A DNA stretch of 33,316 nucleotides from positions 1 to 33,316 of the forward strand of contig CABZDY010000007.1 of assembly GCA_902524635.1 (NCBI GenBank), in the 5' to 3' direction. The translations under genes were made by a program, and so were the position numbers. Source of the stretch: an uncultured Pelagibacteraceae bacterium. GTDB lineage: Bacteria; Pseudomonadota; Alphaproteobacteria; Pelagibacterales; Pelagibacteraceae. Positions 8,327 through 16,085 of this stretch are shown piece by piece. The notes below the pieces were generated by a model. The model worked only from the letters and a program-made list of their open reading frames with translations, ran no database searches and was not told the origin of the DNA. Position 1 is the first letter of the stretch, and each line of letters opens with the position of its first letter.

Positions 8327-9097
8327 ATGATCAAACCACATATTTTATTTGATAATACAAAATTATCAAAAAAAATTAAAAACTTTCTAGATCATAAAAT
8401 TACAAATTTATCTTTAAGTAAGTGTAATCTAATTATTGTTGTGGGTGGTGATGGTTTTATGCTTTCGTCTTTAAAAAAGTATAATAAATATAAAAAACCC
8501 TTCTATGGGATAAATGCAGGAAGTTATGGTTTTTTAATGAATAAATTTTCTTCAAAAAATACTATTAAAAACTTGTCTAAAGCAAAGCAAGTTACAATCT
8601 CACCACTAGAGATGAGTGTTAAAAATAAGTTTAATAAAACAAAGAAATCTATTGCTATAAATGAAGTATCAATATTAAGACAAAGTAGACAAACCGCATC
8701 TTTAGAGATTTCAAATGGATCTCAAAAAATAATAAAAAAATTAGTATCCGACGGTATTTTAATTTCCACACCCGCTGGAAGTACTGCTTATAACATGTCA
8801 GTTTATGGCCCAATTTTAAATTTAGACTCTAAAAAATTATCTATAAGACCTATAAGCGCCTTTAGACCAAGACGATGGAAGGGTAGAGTAGTAAGCGATA
8901 AATCAAAAATTATTATTAAAAATCTTAATATTCAAAAAAGGCCAATTAGCGCAGTGGCTGATAATTACGAAGTAAGGAATGCAAAGATTATATTAATTAA
9001 AATAAATAAAAAAATTAGGTTTAATCTTCTTTATGATTCAAATAAAAGTCTCCAAAAAAAAATTAAAATAGAACAGGTCAGAAAAGAAACTAATTAA
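8327..9097 (+). CDS. nadK: NAD kinase
   Basis: A 256-residue cytoplasmic enzyme that phosphorylates NAD to NADP. Family motifs are in order: GGDG at residues 40-43, GINAGSYGFL at 61-70, NE at 112-113, SDG at 141-143 and TPAGSTAYN at 148-156, followed by the ISAFRPRRWKGR stretch of the alphaproteobacterial form. The length is normal. The ATG lies 4 nt after the CCA end of tRNA-Leu with no room for a ribosome site, so after tRNA 3' processing the message would be essentially leaderless. The stop overlaps the next start by one base, so the two genes are probably translated together. Confidence 0.95.
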   Translation: MIKPHILFDNTKLSKKIKNFLDHKITNLSLSKCNLIIVVGGDGFMLSSLKKYNKYKKPFYGINAGSYGFLMNKFSSKNTIKNLSKAKQVTISPLEMSVKNKFNKTKKSIAINEVSILRQSRQTASLEISNGSQKIIKKLVSDGILISTPAGSTAYNMSVYGPILNLDSKKLSIRPISAFRPRRWKGRVVSDKSKIIIKNLNIQKRPISAVADNYEVRNAKIILIKINKKIRFNLLYDSNKSLQKKIKIEQVRKETN

Positions 9098-10245
9098 TGA
9101 GCAACAAAAATTTTGGGTTTGGAACTCAAATTAGAAAATCTCCATATTTTGACTCTACAGTTAAATGGGGAGCAACAGGTTTTTCTGTATATAATCATAT
9201 GTATATTCCACGTGATTTTGGCGATCCTGAACAAAACTTTTGGAATTTGATTGAAACAGCAATTTTATGTGATGTTGCCGTTGAAAGACAAGTTGAAATA
9301 ATCGGTTCAGATGCATTTAATTTTATTCAACTATTAACCCCAAGAGATCTATCAAAATTATCAGTTGGTCAATGTAAATATGTTTTAATTACAAATGCAG
9401 AAGGCGGGGTCCTAAATGACCCTGTTCTTTTACGATTGGGACAAAATCACTTTTGGTTATCTTTAGGTGACAGTGATATTTTATTATGGGCTCAGGGTGT
9501 AGCTATTAACTCAGGATTAGATGTAAAAATAACTGAGCCAGATGTTTCGCCATTACAATTACAAGGACCAAAGTCTGCTGAAATCATGATTAAATTATTT
9601 GGAGAAAGTATAAAAGATTTAAAATATTATTGGTTTAGAGAATTAGATTTAGACGGAATACCATTAATTGTATCAAGAACCGGCTGGTCAAGTGAATTTG
9701 GTTATGAATTATTTCTAAGAGATGGATCAAAAGGAAATGATTTATATGAAAAAATTATGGCTGCTGGAAAAGAGTTTGGACTTAAACCAGGTCACACTTC
9801 TTCTATTAGAAGGATAGAAGGTGGCATGCTTTCTTACCATGCAGATGCTGATATTCACACAAATCCATTTGAACTTGGTTTAGATCGTCTGGTTAACTTA
9901 GATGGAGATATTAATTTTATTGGCAAAGAAGCACTTAAAAGAATTAAAGCTAATGGAGTAAAAAGATTACAAGTTGGTTTAGAGATTAAATGTGAAAAGT
10001 TAAGTGGACCCAACACCACATTTTGGCATCTTATGGCTGATAATAATGTTATAGGAAAAGTTACTTCAGCCGTTTATTCACCACGTTTAAAAAAGAATAT
10101 TGCTTTAGCTATGGTTGACATTGAATATTCCAAAATTGGTCTAGAAATCGAAGTTTCAATTGAGGATAAGAAGTTTAAATGTGAAGTTATTGAAAAACCT
10201 TTTTTTGATCCAAAAAAACAAATCACATCTAAATCTTTAAAGTAG
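9097..10245 (+). CDS. DmdA/GcvT-family tetrahydrofolate-dependent methyltransferase, DMSP demethylase-like
   Basis: A 382-residue protein of the glycine-cleavage T-protein fold. It follows DmdA more closely than GcvT: SVYNHMYIP, CDVAVERQVEI, LLTPRDLSKL, GGVLNDPVLLRL with the folate-site aspartate at about D108, FWLSLGDSDILLW, and EPDVSPLQLQGP. DmdA moves a methyl from dimethylsulfoniopropionate to tetrahydrofolate and is widespread in SAR11. At residues 195-204, however, it reads TGWSSEFGYE where the DmdA I recall has a W-S-K-Q-G-G type loop, so it may be a paralogue acting on another methylated compound. It overlaps nadK by one base. A fragment of tRNA-Thr begins 4 nt after its stop. Confidence 0.75.
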   Translation: MSNKNFGFGTQIRKSPYFDSTVKWGATGFSVYNHMYIPRDFGDPEQNFWNLIETAILCDVAVERQVEIIGSDAFNFIQLLTPRDLSKLSVGQCKYVLITNAEGGVLNDPVLLRLGQNHFWLSLGDSDILLWAQGVAINSGLDVKITEPDVSPLQLQGPKSAEIMIKLFGESIKDLKYYWFRELDLDGIPLIVSRTGWSSEFGYELFLRDGSKGNDLYEKIMAAGKEFGLKPGHTSSIRRIEGGMLSYHADADIHTNPFELGLDRLVNLDGDINFIGKEALKRIKANGVKRLQVGLEIKCEKLSGPNTTFWHLMADNNVIGKVTSAVYSPRLKKNIALAMVDIEYSKIGLEIEVSIEDKKFKCEVIEKPFFDPKKQITSKSLK

Positions 10246-10248
10246 AAT

Positions 10249-10299
10249 TGGTGCCCCCGCACGGACTCGAACCGCGGACCTATTGATTACAAATCAATT
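10249..10299 (-). repeat. Truncated tRNA-Thr 3' half (att-like repeat copy 1)
   Basis: On the minus strand this holds the anticodon arm, variable loop, T arm, acceptor 3' strand and CCA of tRNA-Thr(UGU), but no D arm or 5' acceptor strand, so it cannot fold as a tRNA. It matches 11728-11778 at all but one base (10266 against 11745, within the T loop). Identity stops abruptly after AATCAATT. Confidence 0.9.
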
Positions 10300-10354
10300 C
10301 TAAAAGTTTAAATAAACATTTGTTTGCAACAACAATCTTTAAATATTTTTAATC

Positions 10355-10376
10355 TGGTAACACTCTGGGCACAGTG
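10355..10376 (+). repeat. Paired 11-bp repeats at the left end of the mini-island
   Basis: TGGTAACACTC (10355-10365) and TGGGCACAGTG (10366-10376) abut each other with an 11-bp period and resemble the TGGTCACAC pair at 11643-11664 in the same orientation. They lie just before the first cargo gene, so they could be integrase arm-type sites or an operator. Confidence 0.5.
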
Positions 10377-10392
10377 ATATGTTATATTATTC

Positions 10393-11238
10393 ATGAAAAC
10401 AATTAATTGGATATTTATTATCTGTTTAGTATTTTTTACTCACAGTTTTGCTGATGGTAATCTTCCAAAATGTAAAGGTAGTGATTTTTCAAAATGGATG
10501 AATTGTTATGGAGAAGCTAAAAATTTTAAAACGAATGGAGTTTTTAGAATTGACTATTACGGATCATTTGGAAATAATCCTGGTGTAAGAGATGGTTTTG
10601 GTGTTTCTGAAATATTTAATAATGGAAAAAAAGAAAGAACATTCGAGGGTGAATTTAAAAATAACAAACCACATGGTATAGGTCTAGAGATATTTGCATA
10701 TCAAGATGCTAAGACTGTATCTAAATTTCTGAATGGGGAGATGCTGTATTCATATCACTTGTATCCAAATGGTGCTGGATATACAGGACCAATAAAAAAC
10801 TTTCTAAGACATGGAATTGGATTAGCTAGAATGGACGACGGTAAAGAGGGATTAGTAAGATTTGAAAATGATAAACCTATTAAGGTAGTAAAATATTCTT
10901 CATATTCAAATGAAGAAATAGAGGCAAGGAACTTTGAGGCTAAAGCTAAATCAATATTAGAATGCAAAGAATTGGGTTTCAACATAGGTAAAAAGGATTT
11001 TACTGAATGTTCTGTACAGCTTTATACACTATACAAAGAAGAAGCATTAGAAACACAAAAAATTAAGACAGCGGAGAGGCAAGCTGCTGCAGCTAAGAAA
11101 CAGGCAATTGCTGCGCAGAAGCAAGCAAAAGCTGCAGAGGAGCAAGCTAGACAATCAAGAATTAAAAATTCTAATGCGTTAATGAAAAAAGGTATGAACA
11201 TGCTCTCAGGAAATTGCACACTAGGTGTTAATTGTTAG
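10393..11238 (+). CDS. Secreted MORN-repeat protein with coiled-coil tail, function unknown
   Basis: A 281-residue protein with a signal peptide (residues 1-20, cleavage near SFA/D). At least two MORN-type repeats follow: FEGEFKNNKPHGIGLEIF (84-101) and YTGPIKNFLRHGIGLARM (130-147), with a degenerate one near 55-75. Residues 190-207 carry a CKELGF...FTEC motif that recurs in the next gene. Residues 217-256 are a K/A/Q/E-rich coiled coil, and the protein ends in MLSGNCTLGVNC. MORN repeats often contact membranes or polysaccharides, but nothing here defines a role. The ATG at 10393 has no ribosome site; a TATATTAT stretch sits directly upstream, so a leaderless message is possible. It is cargo of the tRNA-Thr mini-island. 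Confidence 0.7.
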   Translation: MKTINWIFIICLVFFTHSFADGNLPKCKGSDFSKWMNCYGEAKNFKTNGVFRIDYYGSFGNNPGVRDGFGVSEIFNNGKKERTFEGEFKNNKPHGIGLEIFAYQDAKTVSKFLNGEMLYSYHLYPNGAGYTGPIKNFLRHGIGLARMDDGKEGLVRFENDKPIKVVKYSSYSNEEIEARNFEAKAKSILECKELGFNIGKKDFTECSVQLYTLYKEEALETQKIKTAERQAAAAKKQAIAAQKQAKAAEEQARQSRIKNSNALMKKGMNMLSGNCTLGVNC

Positions 11239-11240
11239 AA

Positions 11241-11600
11241 ATGAAAAATTTAATAGTTATTATTTTTACTCTACTATTTTTTTCTCTAGCTAATGCAGAT
11301 ATTAAAAAACAAGTTGATAATGACTGTAAAGAATTAGGTTTTAAGGTAGGCACTCCTGAATTAGCAAAGTGTAAACTTGAGTTATTAATTTTAAGTAAAA
11401 AAATGAATCTTGAGCAAAAAAAATTAGATGCAGCAGAAGCTCAAGCAGATGCTGCTGAAGCAACTGCAAGAGCTACAGAAATGAATGCTAAGGCAGCAGA
11501 GTCTTTAGCCAGGTCTTCAAAGTGGAGGAACTCCCAAACATTAATTAATAAAGGACAGAATATGTTAAGTGGAAACTGCACCTTAGGCGTTAATTGTTAA
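11241..11600 (+). CDS. Small secreted coiled-coil protein sharing the C-terminus of its neighbour
   Basis: A 119-residue protein starting at ATG 11241, 2 nt after the previous stop; a TTG at 11232 would add three residues and is less likely. Residues 1-19 form a signal peptide (cleavage near ANA/D). Residues 29-44 give CKELGFKVGTPELAKC, the same module as residues 191-206 of the upstream protein. An alanine-rich coiled coil (60-92) and the ending NMLSGNCTLGVNC follow. It is therefore a short paralogue of the upstream gene's C-terminal third, without the MORN part. Two cysteines in the motif and two in the ending could form disulfides after export. Function is unknown. Confidence 0.7.
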   Translation: MKNLIVIIFTLLFFSLANADIKKQVDNDCKELGFKVGTPELAKCKLELLILSKKMNLEQKKLDAAEAQADAAEATARATEMNAKAAESLARSSKWRNSQTLINKGQNMLSGNCTLGVNC

Positions 11601-11642
11601 TATAAATTCTAAAATCATGACTACTTGATTGGTCTACAAAAG

Positions 11643-11664
11643 TGGTCACACTATGGTCACACTC
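11643..11664 (+). repeat. Paired 11-bp repeats at the right end of the mini-island
   Basis: TGGTCACACTA (11643-11653) and TGGTCACACTC (11654-11664) are tandem copies differing only in the last base. A weaker third copy, TGGTCTACA, begins at 11630. The pair lies about 64 nt inside the intact tRNA-Thr copy and mirrors the pair at 10355-10376, fitting recombinase arm-type binding sites. Confidence 0.55.
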
Positions 11665-11727
11665 ATTATTAAATTTTAATTTAATTTTAATTTAGCAAAA
11701 ATAATTAGTATTGATTTTATTGAGTGA

Positions 11728-11803
11728 TGGTGCCCCCGCACGGATTCGAACCGCGGACCTATTGATTACAAATCAATTGCTCTACCAGCTGAGCTACAAG
11801 GGC
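11728..11803 (-). tRNA. tRNA-Thr (anticodon UGU)
   Basis: On the minus strand GCCCTTG (from 11803) pairs with CGGGGGC, allowing G-U pairs, then discriminator A and an encoded CCA (11730-11728). The D arm is GCTC/GAGC, the anticodon stem ATTGA/TCAAT encloses TTTGTAA with anticodon TGT, and the T-loop is TTCGAAT. All standard parts are present. It is read in the same direction as rlmB, 41 nt downstream, and its 3' half is duplicated at 10249-10299. Confidence 0.95.
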
Positions 11804-11844
11804 ATTTAGCGTTTTGTAATATCATTTAATATATTATCAAGAAA

Positions 11845-12582
11845 TTATTTTTGTTGATTTATATGATGAAAAACTATTGCTGCACTGTTTGATATATTTA
11901 AACTCTCAATATCTTTATTAATATTAATTTTTACACTAAAGTCTGTGTATTTTTCAGTATGATGATTAAGACCATGACCTTCTGAACCAAATAATAAAAC
12001 ATTATTCCCATTCCAGTTAACATCAGTAAAGTTTTTATCAGAATTAGCTGCAAATCCATAAACCCAAAAATTTTTATCTCTTAAATATTTTAAAGTAGTA
12101 TTTATATTTGACACCTGAAAAATATTCAAATGCTCAACGCACCCGCTTGCAGATTTATACAACAGCTTACTTTCGCTCGGGAAATGTCTTTCTTTAACAA
12201 TCAGACCATCTATATTAAATGAAGCAGCACTTCTAATTAATGAACCTATGTTTCTTGGATCTGTAACCTCATCTAAACAAGCAAATGTTAAATTATTTTT
12301 TTTTTTAATAAATTCTTTTAGTTCTGGATCTTCTAAATGTTCTATTTCAGCAACATATCCTTGATGTAAAATATTCTCACTTCTACAGTATTTATCCAAT
12401 TCTTTTTTGGTTTTAAAAAAAACTTTAAGATCTTTTAATAAATTTTTATGTGGGTTTTGCCTATGAATAGTCTTTTTACTTTCTTCTGTTAAGAATATTT
12501 TCATTACTCTTCTTTTTGGGTTCTTTAATGCTCCTATAACTGCGTGACGTCCAGCTATAAAAAAGGATGATTTTTGAGTCAT
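11845..12582 (-). CDS. rlmB: 23S rRNA 2'-O-ribose methyltransferase, TrmH/RlmB type (SPOUT)
   Basis: A 245-residue protein. The N-terminal part (FIAGRHAVIGAL, residues 8-19, onward) is the L30e-like RNA-binding domain typical of RlmB. The SPOUT catalytic domain has its three motifs in order: DPRNIGSLIRSA (108-119, with the catalytic arginine), LLFGSEGHGL (196-205) and ESLNISNSAAIV (226-237) forming the trefoil-knot SAM site. RlmB methylates G2251 of 23S rRNA in E. coli; other TrmH-family members act on tRNA, so the exact target is inferred from the N-terminal domain. It starts at ATG 12582 and is divergent from the tRNA-Tyr/tuf transcript. Confidence 0.88.
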   Translation of the reverse strand: MTQKSSFFIAGRHAVIGALKNPKRRVMKIFLTEESKKTIHRQNPHKNLLKDLKVFFKTKKELDKYCRSENILHQGYVAEIEHLEDPELKEFIKKKNNLTFACLDEVTDPRNIGSLIRSAASFNIDGLIVKERHFPSESKLLYKSASGCVEHLNIFQVSNINTTLKYLRDKNFWVYGFAANSDKNFTDVNWNGNNVLLFGSEGHGLNHHTEKYTDFSVKININKDIESLNISNSAAIVFHHINQQK

Positions 12583-12632
12583 ATTTTATGAATTTATAAG
12601 GTTTTTATACTATTTTTTCTGAAATTCACGTA

Positions 12633-12660
12633 TTGCATTTGTACAATAAAAATATATAAA
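12633..12660 (+). promoter_or_regulatory. Possible promoter for tRNA-Tyr/tRNA-Gly/tuf
   Basis: TTGCAT (12633-12638), 16 nt, TATAAA (12655-12660), in the gap between rlmB and tRNA-Tyr. It would give a leader of about 45 nt containing a small hairpin. Other AT-rich matches exist nearby. Confidence 0.4.
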
Positions 12661-12689
12661 ACGCTTGTTGTTTAAAGCTTTATTGAACA

Positions 12690-12705
12690 AGGGGACGCTT
12701 CCCCT
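12690..12705 (+). other. Short GC hairpin in the tRNA-Tyr leader
   Basis: AGGGG (12690-12694) pairs with CCCCT (12701-12705) over a 6-nt loop, 8 nt before the tRNA-Tyr 5' end. GC pairing stands out in this AT-rich spacer. It may guide 5' processing or act in the leader; the CCCCT arm could also pair with the AGGGG in the tRNA acceptor. Confidence 0.4.
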
Positions 12706-12713
12706 GCTATTAG

Positions 12714-12799
<86 letters not shown>

Positions 12800-12840
12800 T
12801 TTAATAAGCGTTAAACAATTTAGGAGTATACTTGGGTGAT

Positions 12841-12914
12841 GCGGGTGTAGTTCAATGGTAGAACGCTAGCCTTCCAAGCTGGATGTAAGGGTTCGATTCC
12901 CTTTACCCGCTCCA
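12841..12914 (+). tRNA. tRNA-Gly (anticodon UCC)
   Basis: GCGGGTG pairs with TACCCGC (one G-U), then discriminator T and an encoded CCA (12912-12914). The anticodon loop CTTCCAA gives TCC at 12873-12875, and the T-loop is TTCGATT. It lies 42 nt before tuf, probably on the same transcript. Confidence 0.95.
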
Positions 12915-12956
12915 AATATTAAAAAAAGAAAAAAAGGAAAAAGAGGTAAAAAAGTA

Positions 12957-14147
12957 ATGTCAAAAGAAAAGTTTGTAAGAAATAAACCGCACTGTAATAT
13001 TGGAACTATAGGTCATGTCGACCATGGTAAAACAACATTAACTGCTGCGATAACAAAAGTTTTAGCAGAGTCTGGTGGTGCACAATTTACTGCCTACGAC
13101 CAAATTGATAAGGCTCCTGAAGAAAAGGAGAGAGGTATAACCATTTCAACAGCTCACGTTGAATACGAAACTGCAAACAGACATTATGCTCACGTAGATT
13201 GTCCAGGTCATGCAGACTATGTAAAAAATATGATTACAGGAGCTGCGCAAATGGATGGTGCAATTTTAGTTGTGAATGCAGCTGATGGACCAATGCCTCA
13301 AACTAGAGAGCATATACTTCTTGCACGTCAAGTCGGTGTTCCTGCAATCGTTGTTTATTTAAATAAAGTAGATCAGGTCGACGATAAAGAGATGATAGAT
13401 TTAGTTGAAGAAGAAATTAAAGATTTATTAACATCTTATAAATTTCCAGGAGATAAAACTCCAATTGTAAAAGGTTCTGCCTTAGCAGCAGTGGAGGGAA
13501 AAGATGACGAAATCGGGAAAAATTCAATCATGGAATTAATGAAAGCTGTTGATGAATTTATTCCACAACCAGATAGACCAAAAGACAAGGATTTTTTAAT
13601 GCCTGTTGAGGATGTATTTTCAATATCTGGTAGAGGAACTGTTGTAACAGGTAGAGTTGAGTCTGGTGTAATTAAAACTGGAGAAGAAATTGAAATAGTT
13701 GGTATTAGAGATACTAAAAAATCAGTTTGTACAGGTGTAGAAATGTTTCGAAAACTTTTAGACTCAGGAGAAGCAGGTGATAATATTGGTGCACTTCTTA
13801 GAGGTGTTGAACGAACTGATGTTGAAAGAGGACAAGTTCTATGTAAGCCTGGATCTATCAAACCACACACAAAATTTGAAGCTCAAGCATACGTTTTGAA
13901 AAAAGAAGAAGGTGGAAGACATACACCATTTTTTACAAAATATAGACCTCAATTTTACTTTAGAACAACAGACGTTACTGGCGAAGTAGAATTACCATCA
14001 GGAACAGAAATGGTAATGCCAGGTGATGATGCTAAATTTACAGTAAAACTTATCACACCAATTGCAATGGACGAAAAACTTAATTTTGCAATCAGAGAAG
14101 GTGGTAGAACAGTAGGAGCCGGAGTAGTAACTAAAATAATAGAGTAA
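12957..14147 (+). CDS. tuf: Elongation factor Tu
   Basis: A 396-residue GTPase, full length, that delivers aminoacyl-tRNA to the ribosome. The P-loop GHVDHGKT is at residues 19-26, followed by DCPGH and NKVD, and both beta-barrel domains are complete. An AGAGGT ribosome site lies 9-10 nt before the ATG. The gene sits between tRNA-Gly and tRNA-Trp, an arrangement known for tufB in other proteobacteria; the second copy often found after fusA is absent here. Confidence 0.98.
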   Translation: MSKEKFVRNKPHCNIGTIGHVDHGKTTLTAAITKVLAESGGAQFTAYDQIDKAPEEKERGITISTAHVEYETANRHYAHVDCPGHADYVKNMITGAAQMDGAILVVNAADGPMPQTREHILLARQVGVPAIVVYLNKVDQVDDKEMIDLVEEEIKDLLTSYKFPGDKTPIVKGSALAAVEGKDDEIGKNSIMELMKAVDEFIPQPDRPKDKDFLMPVEDVFSISGRGTVVTGRVESGVIKTGEEIEIVGIRDTKKSVCTGVEMFRKLLDSGEAGDNIGALLRGVERTDVERGQVLCKPGSIKPHTKFEAQAYVLKKEEGGRHTPFFTKYRPQFYFRTTDVTGEVELPSGTEMVMPGDDAKFTVKLITPIAMDEKLNFAIREGGRTVGAGVVTKIIE

Positions 14148-14154
14148 ACTCAAT

Positions 14155-14230
14155 AGGAGTGTAGCTCAATTGGTAGAGCGCCGGTCTCCAAAACCGGAGG
14201 TTGGGGGTTCGATTCCCTTCGCTCCTGCCA
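14155..14230 (+). tRNA. tRNA-Trp (anticodon CCA)
   Basis: AGGAGTG pairs with CGCTCCT (one T-G), then discriminator G and an encoded CCA (14228-14230). The anticodon stem CCGGT/ACCGG encloses CTCCAAA, with CCA at 14188-14190. It begins 7 nt after the tuf stop and ends 14 nt before secE. Confidence 0.95.
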
Positions 14231-14244
14231 AAAATATATTTATT

Positions 14245-14436
14245 ATGAAAAATCCACTTAAATTTATTCAAGATGTTAAACAAGAGGCATTCAAGGTAAC
14301 GTGGCCAACTGCAAAAGAAACTGTGCAAGGAGCTTTGATGGTATTTGCTATGGCCGTTTTAGCTTCTGTTTTTTTTTTATTACTTGATCAAATTTTAAAA
14401 TTTTTTTTAGAAATAATTCTTAAAGTGAGTATATAA
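14245..14436 (+). CDS. secE: Preprotein translocase subunit SecE
   Basis: A 63-residue membrane protein with one membrane segment (about residues 33-58) after the amphipathic FIQDVKQEAFKVTWPTAKET helix that defines SecE and contacts SecY. The short single-span form is usual in alphaproteobacteria. The open frame extends back into tRNA-Trp, but the ATG at 14245 gives the proper start. The stop overlaps nusG by one base. Confidence 0.95.
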   Translation: MKNPLKFIQDVKQEAFKVTWPTAKETVQGALMVFAMAVLASVFFLLLDQILKFFLEIILKVSI

Positions 14437-14966
14437 TGAAGAATTGGTATATTGTTCAATCACACTCTAGTTTTGAAAATAAAGTTGCTCAGCTTATAAA
14501 AGAAGAAGCAGAAAAAGCTAAGATATCTGACAAGTTTGATGAAATTATTGTTCCAACACATGATATAACGGAGGTAAAAAGAGGAAAAAGAGTTCAAAGA
14601 AAAAAAAAATACTTTCCTGGATATATATTAATAAAAAGTGAAATGGACAATAACATATATCATATGATCAAGAATTTAAAAAAAGTTAGTGGATTTTTAG
14701 GATCGAAAGGGACTCCTATACCTGTTTCAGATAAAGAAATTGAGAAGATATTAGGTGAGATAAAAGATGGTGTTGCTCAACCTAAATCTGGGGTAGAATA
14801 TACAATAGGAGAAAAGGTTCAGGTTATAGATGGTCCATTCGCGTCATTTAGTGGTTTAGTTGAGGATATAGACGAAGATAAGTTCAGATTAAAAGTTTCG
14901 GTATCTATATTTGGAAGACCTACACCTGTAGATTTAGAGTATAACCAAGTAGAAAAGGCAAGCTAA
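14436..14966 (+). CDS. nusG: Transcription termination/antitermination factor NusG
   Basis: A 176-residue protein with an N-terminal NGN domain (begins [29 protein letters not shown] near residues 52-64) that binds the RNA polymerase clamp. A C-terminal KOW domain ([20 protein letters not shown], from about 126) binds S10 or Rho. It has the normal length and place after secE. It overlaps both neighbours by one base, so translation is probably coupled. Confidence 0.97.
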   Translation: MKNWYIVQSHSSFENKVAQLIKEEAEKAKISDKFDEIIVPTHDITEVKRGKRVQRKKKYFPGYILIKSEMDNNIYHMIKNLKKVSGFLGSKGTPIPVSDKEIEKILGEIKDGVAQPKSGVEYTIGEKVQVIDGPFASFSGLVEDIDEDKFRLKVSVSIFGRPTPVDLEYNQVEKAS

Positions 14967-15394
14967 TGGCAAAAAAAGAAATAAGTGGATATGTAAAGTT
15001 ACAAATTAAAGGAGGTCAAGCCAACCCCGCTCCACCTGTGGGTCCAGCTTTAGGTCAAAGAGGAATTAATATAATGGAATTTTGTAAAGCGTTTAATGAT
15101 AAAACAAAATCATTTGCAGGAAAACCAGTTCCTGTGATTATAACAGTATATAAAGATAAAAAATTTGATTTTGTTATAAAATCTCCTCCAGCATCTCATT
15201 TTATTAAAGAGGCAATGAAGTTAAAAAGTGGCTCGAAAGAACCAGGTAGAAATATTATAGGATCAATCTCAAAAAAACAACTCAAAGATATTGCAGAAAA
15301 AAAAATGGAAGATTTAAATGCTCATGATTTAGATGAAGCTGCAAAAATAATAGCTGGTTCTGCTAGATCAATGGGAATAGAGGTAAAAGAATAA
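14966..15394 (+). CDS. rplK: 50S ribosomal protein L11
   Basis: A 142-residue protein with the proline-rich N-terminal signature [19 protein letters not shown] and the C-terminal rRNA-binding domain. It forms the GTPase-associated centre with 23S rRNA. One-base overlaps with nusG and rplA indicate coupled translation. Confidence 0.98.
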   Translation: MAKKEISGYVKLQIKGGQANPAPPVGPALGQRGINIMEFCKAFNDKTKSFAGKPVPVIITVYKDKKFDFVIKSPPASHFIKEAMKLKSGSKEPGRNIIGSISKKQLKDIAEKKMEDLNAHDLDEAAKIIAGSARSMGIEVKE

Positions 15395-16083
15395 TGAGTT
15401 CAAAAAGATACAATAATCTCCCCAAAAACACAAATAATCTTCAATCAGATAAAATTGATAATATTTTAAATTCTATAAAAGCTAATTGTACCACTAAGTT
15501 TGATGAGTCGATAGATTTAAGTTTTAGGATAAATAATAAACAAAAAAAAAATGAAATTAATTTAAGAACTGTAGTTAATTTACCAGGTGGAACTGGCAAA
15601 TCAGTTAAAGTTGCAGTAGTTTGCGAGGAAGGGAAAATAAATGACGCTAAAGAAGCTAAAGCTTATTTAGTAGGAAGTGATGACTTAGTTGAAAAAATTG
15701 AAAATGGTAACTTAGATTTTGAAAAATTGATTTGTACGCCAGCGATGATGATTAAACTTTCTAAATTAGGTAAAGTTCTAGGCCCAAAAGGACTAATGCC
15801 AAATCCAAAATTAGGCACAGTAACAAACGACATAGTTAAAGCAGTAAGTGAGGCTAAAGCAGGACAAGCTGAAATTAGAAATGACAAAGATGGAAACATA
15901 GGTTTAAGTATTGGGAAAAAATCTTTTGAAGATGAAAAACTTATAAAAAACTATAAAGCTGTTATGGATGCTTTAGAAAAAGAAAAATCTAACTTAACAA
16001 TAAAAGGTGATTTGATAAAACAATTATTCGTAACATCAAGTATGGGCGTATCTTATAAAATTAAATTGGATAAGAGTATTTAA
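15394..16083 (+). CDS. rplA: 50S ribosomal protein L1
   Basis: A 229-residue protein of the L1 stalk. The signature LGKVLGPKGLMPNPKLGTVT is intact. The N-terminus ([15 protein letters not shown]) is more divergent than in most L1 proteins. It follows rplK with a one-base overlap and may autoregulate the L11-L1 pair as in E. coli, though no L1 operator was recognised here. Confidence 0.97.
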   Translation: MSSKRYNNLPKNTNNLQSDKIDNILNSIKANCTTKFDESIDLSFRINNKQKKNEINLRTVVNLPGGTGKSVKVAVVCEEGKINDAKEAKAYLVGSDDLVEKIENGNLDFEKLICTPAMMIKLSKLGKVLGPKGLMPNPKLGTVTNDIVKAVSEAKAGQAEIRNDKDGNIGLSIGKKSFEDEKLIKNYKAVMDALEKEKSNLTIKGDLIKQLFVTSSMGVSYKIKLDKSI

Positions 16084-16085
16084 TT

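Larger units (their letters stand above)
10249..11778. mobile_element. Integrase-less mini-island at tRNA-Thr, bounded by 51-bp direct repeats
   Basis: The block lies immediately 3' of an intact tRNA-Thr (minus strand). Its far end carries a second copy of the tRNA 3' half (10249-10299 against 11728-11778, 50 of 51 bases identical, same orientation). This is the arrangement left when an element recombines into the 3' half of a tRNA and rebuilds the gene. Inside each end is a pair of 11-bp-spaced TGGTCACAC-like repeats. The cargo is two small secreted-protein genes. No integrase or excisionase fits in the 1.4 kb, so it is either a remnant or a cassette moved by an enzyme supplied elsewhere. 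Confidence 0.65.

Noticed and set aside
10249..10299. A second functional tRNA-Thr
   Set aside because: The D arm and 5' acceptor strand are missing; only the 3' half is present.
11232..11240. TTG start for the small island protein overlapping the upstream stop
   Set aside because: The ATG at 11241 gives a normal signal peptide and a 2-nt spacing; the TTG adds only three residues.
13436..13870. Long antisense open frame inside tuf (144 codons)
   Set aside because: It is a shadow of the tuf codon pattern, with no ribosome site or recognisable protein; the same applies to other antisense frames inside rpoB, rpoC and fusA.
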